A stretch of 64,000 bases of DNA from Ignavibacteria bacterium (lineage in GTDB: Bacteria > Bacteroidota > Ignavibacteria > SZUA-365), in assembly GCA_016720835.1 (NCBI GenBank), contig JADKJW010000018.1:1-64000 (forward strand), read 5' to 3'. This document shows, one piece after another, positions 62,524 to 64,000 of the stretch (positions within the stretch are counted from its first letter, which is position 1; each line of letters begins with the position of its first letter). Position numbers and translations under genes: made by a program. The notes under the pieces were generated by a model that did no database searches, was not told where the DNA came from, and saw only the letters and a program-made list of their open reading frames with translations.

Positions 62524-63924
62524 TCATCGCCGCGCGGCTTCAAGGAACGCGCCCGCGGCGAACAGCCCGCCTTCGTCGAAATGCCGCGCCAGCAGCTGCA
62601 CGCCGATGGGCAGTCCGCGCGCGTCCGTCCCCGCGGGCACGCTGACGCCGGGGATGCCCGCGAGGTTGGCCGACGCGGTGAACGTGTCGGAGAGATACAT
62701 CTGCAGGGGGTCGTCGATTTTCTCTCCGAGCGAGAACGCCGTGCCGGGCGCGGTGAGCGTGAGCAGCACGTCCACATCTTCAAAGGCCCTCGTGAAATCC
62801 TCGCTGATGAGCCGGCGCACCCGCTGCGCCTTCCGATAGTACGCGTCGTAGTAGCCCGCGGAGAGCGCGTACGTGCCGAGCATGACGCGGCGCTTCACCT
62901 CGGGGCCGAAACCCTCGCTGCGCGTCGCGGCCATGACGCCTCCCGCCGCCCGATGCCCGTAGCGGACGCCGTCGTAGCGGGAGAGATTGGAGGACGCCTC
63001 GGCCATGGCGATGATGGTGTAGACCGGGATGGTGTACTTCGCGTGCGGAAGGCTCACGCGGCGCACCGAAGCGCCTCCCGCGCGAAAGGCCTCCGCGGCA
63101 CGGTCGAGCGCGGCCCGGATTTCCGGATCGAGCGATCCTGGAACGTATTCTTCAGGGATGCCGATGCGAAGTCCGGCGACGCCGCGAGAGAGCGGCGGCA
63201 GCGGATCCTCGACGGCCCGCGGAGCGGAGGTGGCGTCGAGCGGATCGTGCCCCGCCATCACGGCGTACATGCGGGCGGCGTCCTCCATTCCGGCGGCGAA
63301 GAACCCGACCGTGTCGAGCGACGACGCGAAGGCCACGAGGCCGTAGCGCGAGAGGCGGCCGTAGGTCGGCTTGAATCCCACGATGCCCGTGAACGACGCG
63401 GGCTGGCGCACCGAACCGCCGGTATCCGACCCGAGCGCCGCGTGCACGATGCCCGCGGCCACCGCGACGGCGGAACCGCCGCTCGAACCTCCCGGCACGC
63501 GCGTCGCGTCGAGCGGATGCAGCACGGGACCGTAGGCGGAATTCTCGTTCGAGGACCCCATGGCGAATTCATCCATGTTCGTCCGGCCGACCAGGATGGC
63601 GCCCGCATCGAGGATCCGCCTGACCACGGTGGCATCGTACTGCGCGCGGAAGCCCTCGAGGATGCGCGAGGCGCAGCCGGTGTCGTGTCCTGCGACGCAG
63701 AAATTGTCCTTGACCGCCACGAGCATGCCCGCGAGCGGACCCGCTCCGCCGGCCGCGATGGACGCGTCCACATCCATGGCGCGCTGCTCCGCGTCATCAA
63801 AAAGCTCGCGGAAGGCATTGAGCCTTGCGTGTTCCCGCGCCGTCGCGCGCGCAACGGCCAGCAGATCCGCGCAGCGGGAACCGCCCGCGAGGAGCTGTGG
63901 TCGCAGCGACGAATACGGGGTCAT
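62524..63924 (-). CDS. gatA: Asp-tRNA(Asn)/Glu-tRNA(Gln) amidotransferase subunit A
   Basis: A 466-residue amidase-signature enzyme. The Ser-cisSer-Lys triad region is visible: VAVKDNFCVAG (Lys ~70), GGSSGGSAVAVAAG (~145-158) and LGSDTGGSVRQPASF (~165). Also NMDEFAMGSSNENSAYGPV, the GatA-specific tract. It makes Gln-tRNA(Gln) or Asn-tRNA(Asn) by transamidation in complex with GatB and GatC, which are not in this window. Normal length is ~480. The final 75 bases of the window upstream hold TTA at 63991, perhaps the stop of the next gene. Confidence 0.95.
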   Translation of the reverse strand: MTPYSSLRPQLLAGGSRCADLLAVARATAREHARLNAFRELFDDAEQRAMDVDASIAAGGAGPLAGMLVAVKDNFCVAGHDTGCASRILEGFRAQYDATVVRRILDAGAILVGRTNMDEFAMGSSNENSAYGPVLHPLDATRVPGGSSGGSAVAVAAGIVHAALGSDTGGSVRQPASFTGIVGFKPTYGRLSRYGLVAFASSLDTVGFFAAGMEDAARMYAVMAGHDPLDATSAPRAVEDPLPPLSRGVAGLRIGIPEEYVPGSLDPEIRAALDRAAEAFRAGGASVRRVSLPHAKYTIPVYTIIAMAEASSNLSRYDGVRYGHRAAGGVMAATRSEGFGPEVKRRVMLGTYALSAGYYDAYYRKAQRVRRLISEDFTRAFEDVDVLLTLTAPGTAFSLGEKIDDPLQMYLSDTFTASANLAGIPGVSVPAGTDARGLPIGVQLLARHFDEGGLFAAGAFLEAARR

Positions 63925-64000
63925 CAGACGGCCCCGTTCCCTCTCCCCGGGGATGCGGAGCGCAATGGGTGCTGCTTCGCGAAGGCGGGATTACTTCTTG

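Noticed and set aside
63991..64000. End of another minus-strand gene (TTA at 63991, possibly Lys-Lys-stop)
   Set aside because: Only ten bases remain, too few to call a gene; a tatA-like or other end is possible but cannot be supported.

Overview
This 64 kb, mostly GC-rich window looks like a chromosomal piece of a free-living member of the Bacteroidota/Chlorobiota/Ignavibacteriota (FCB) group, possibly Ignavibacteria- or Kapabacteria-like. The evidence is: several secreted proteins ending in type IX secretion (T9SS) C-terminal sorting domains, two PorV-type outer-membrane proteins, a Chlorobium-like dicluster ferredoxin, the bacillithiol enzyme BshC, and promoters that fit the Bacteroidota TTTG-N19/20-TAnnTTTG pattern. 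No rRNA, tRNA, phage, IS or CRISPR was found. The exact taxon cannot be fixed from sequence alone.

Layout. 0-8 kb: a LamG/T9SS protein, a DIP1984-family protein, then a minus-strand run of MmgE/PrpD, aconitase, an HD-fold protein and a VOC/HPPD-like protein. 7.8-14 kb: a tight minus-strand operon MBL hydrolase - Rieske - queG - trxB - lutA - lutB - lutC, preceded by ferredoxin and DUF309 genes. 15-16.6 kb: bshC. 17.4-22.4 kb: VWA-OmpA protein, GT2 glycosyltransferase, a frameshifted polysaccharide deacetylase, a DUF1207 protein and a small Cys protein interrupted by TGA. 22.5-30 kb: a MacAB/TolC-like efflux operon and a CCA-adding-type nucleotidyltransferase. 30.3-32.7 kb: hsp20 and dnaK. 33-40.2 kb: a repeat-rich, partly AT-richer island whose centre is a giant SBBP-repeat T9SS protein, flanked by inverted arrays of a 75-bp double-hairpin repeat. 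40.2-46.7 kb: Trm112-like, split transketolase, AtuA-type genes, a POT transporter and bacterioferritin. 46.8-52.1 kb: two tandem BNR/VPS10-like T9SS exoproteins. 52.3-54.6 kb: AMMECR1-Memo-DUF2520 operon. 54.6-60.2 kb: a lipoprotein - BNR - PorV - PorV - glycosyltransferase operon. 60.4-64 kb: M50 protease, HAD phosphatase, 2Fe-2S ferredoxin and gatA.

The most unusual features are (i) several families of dispersed intergenic repeats built from short GC-rich hairpins, one forming two opposite-facing arrays around the 5 kb SBBP/T9SS gene; and (ii) four otherwise intact genes each broken by a single lesion (frameshifts near 21,080 and 34,885; in-frame TGA at 22,231; in-frame TAG at 49,251). The lesions may be assembly errors, recent decay, or in one case recoding.
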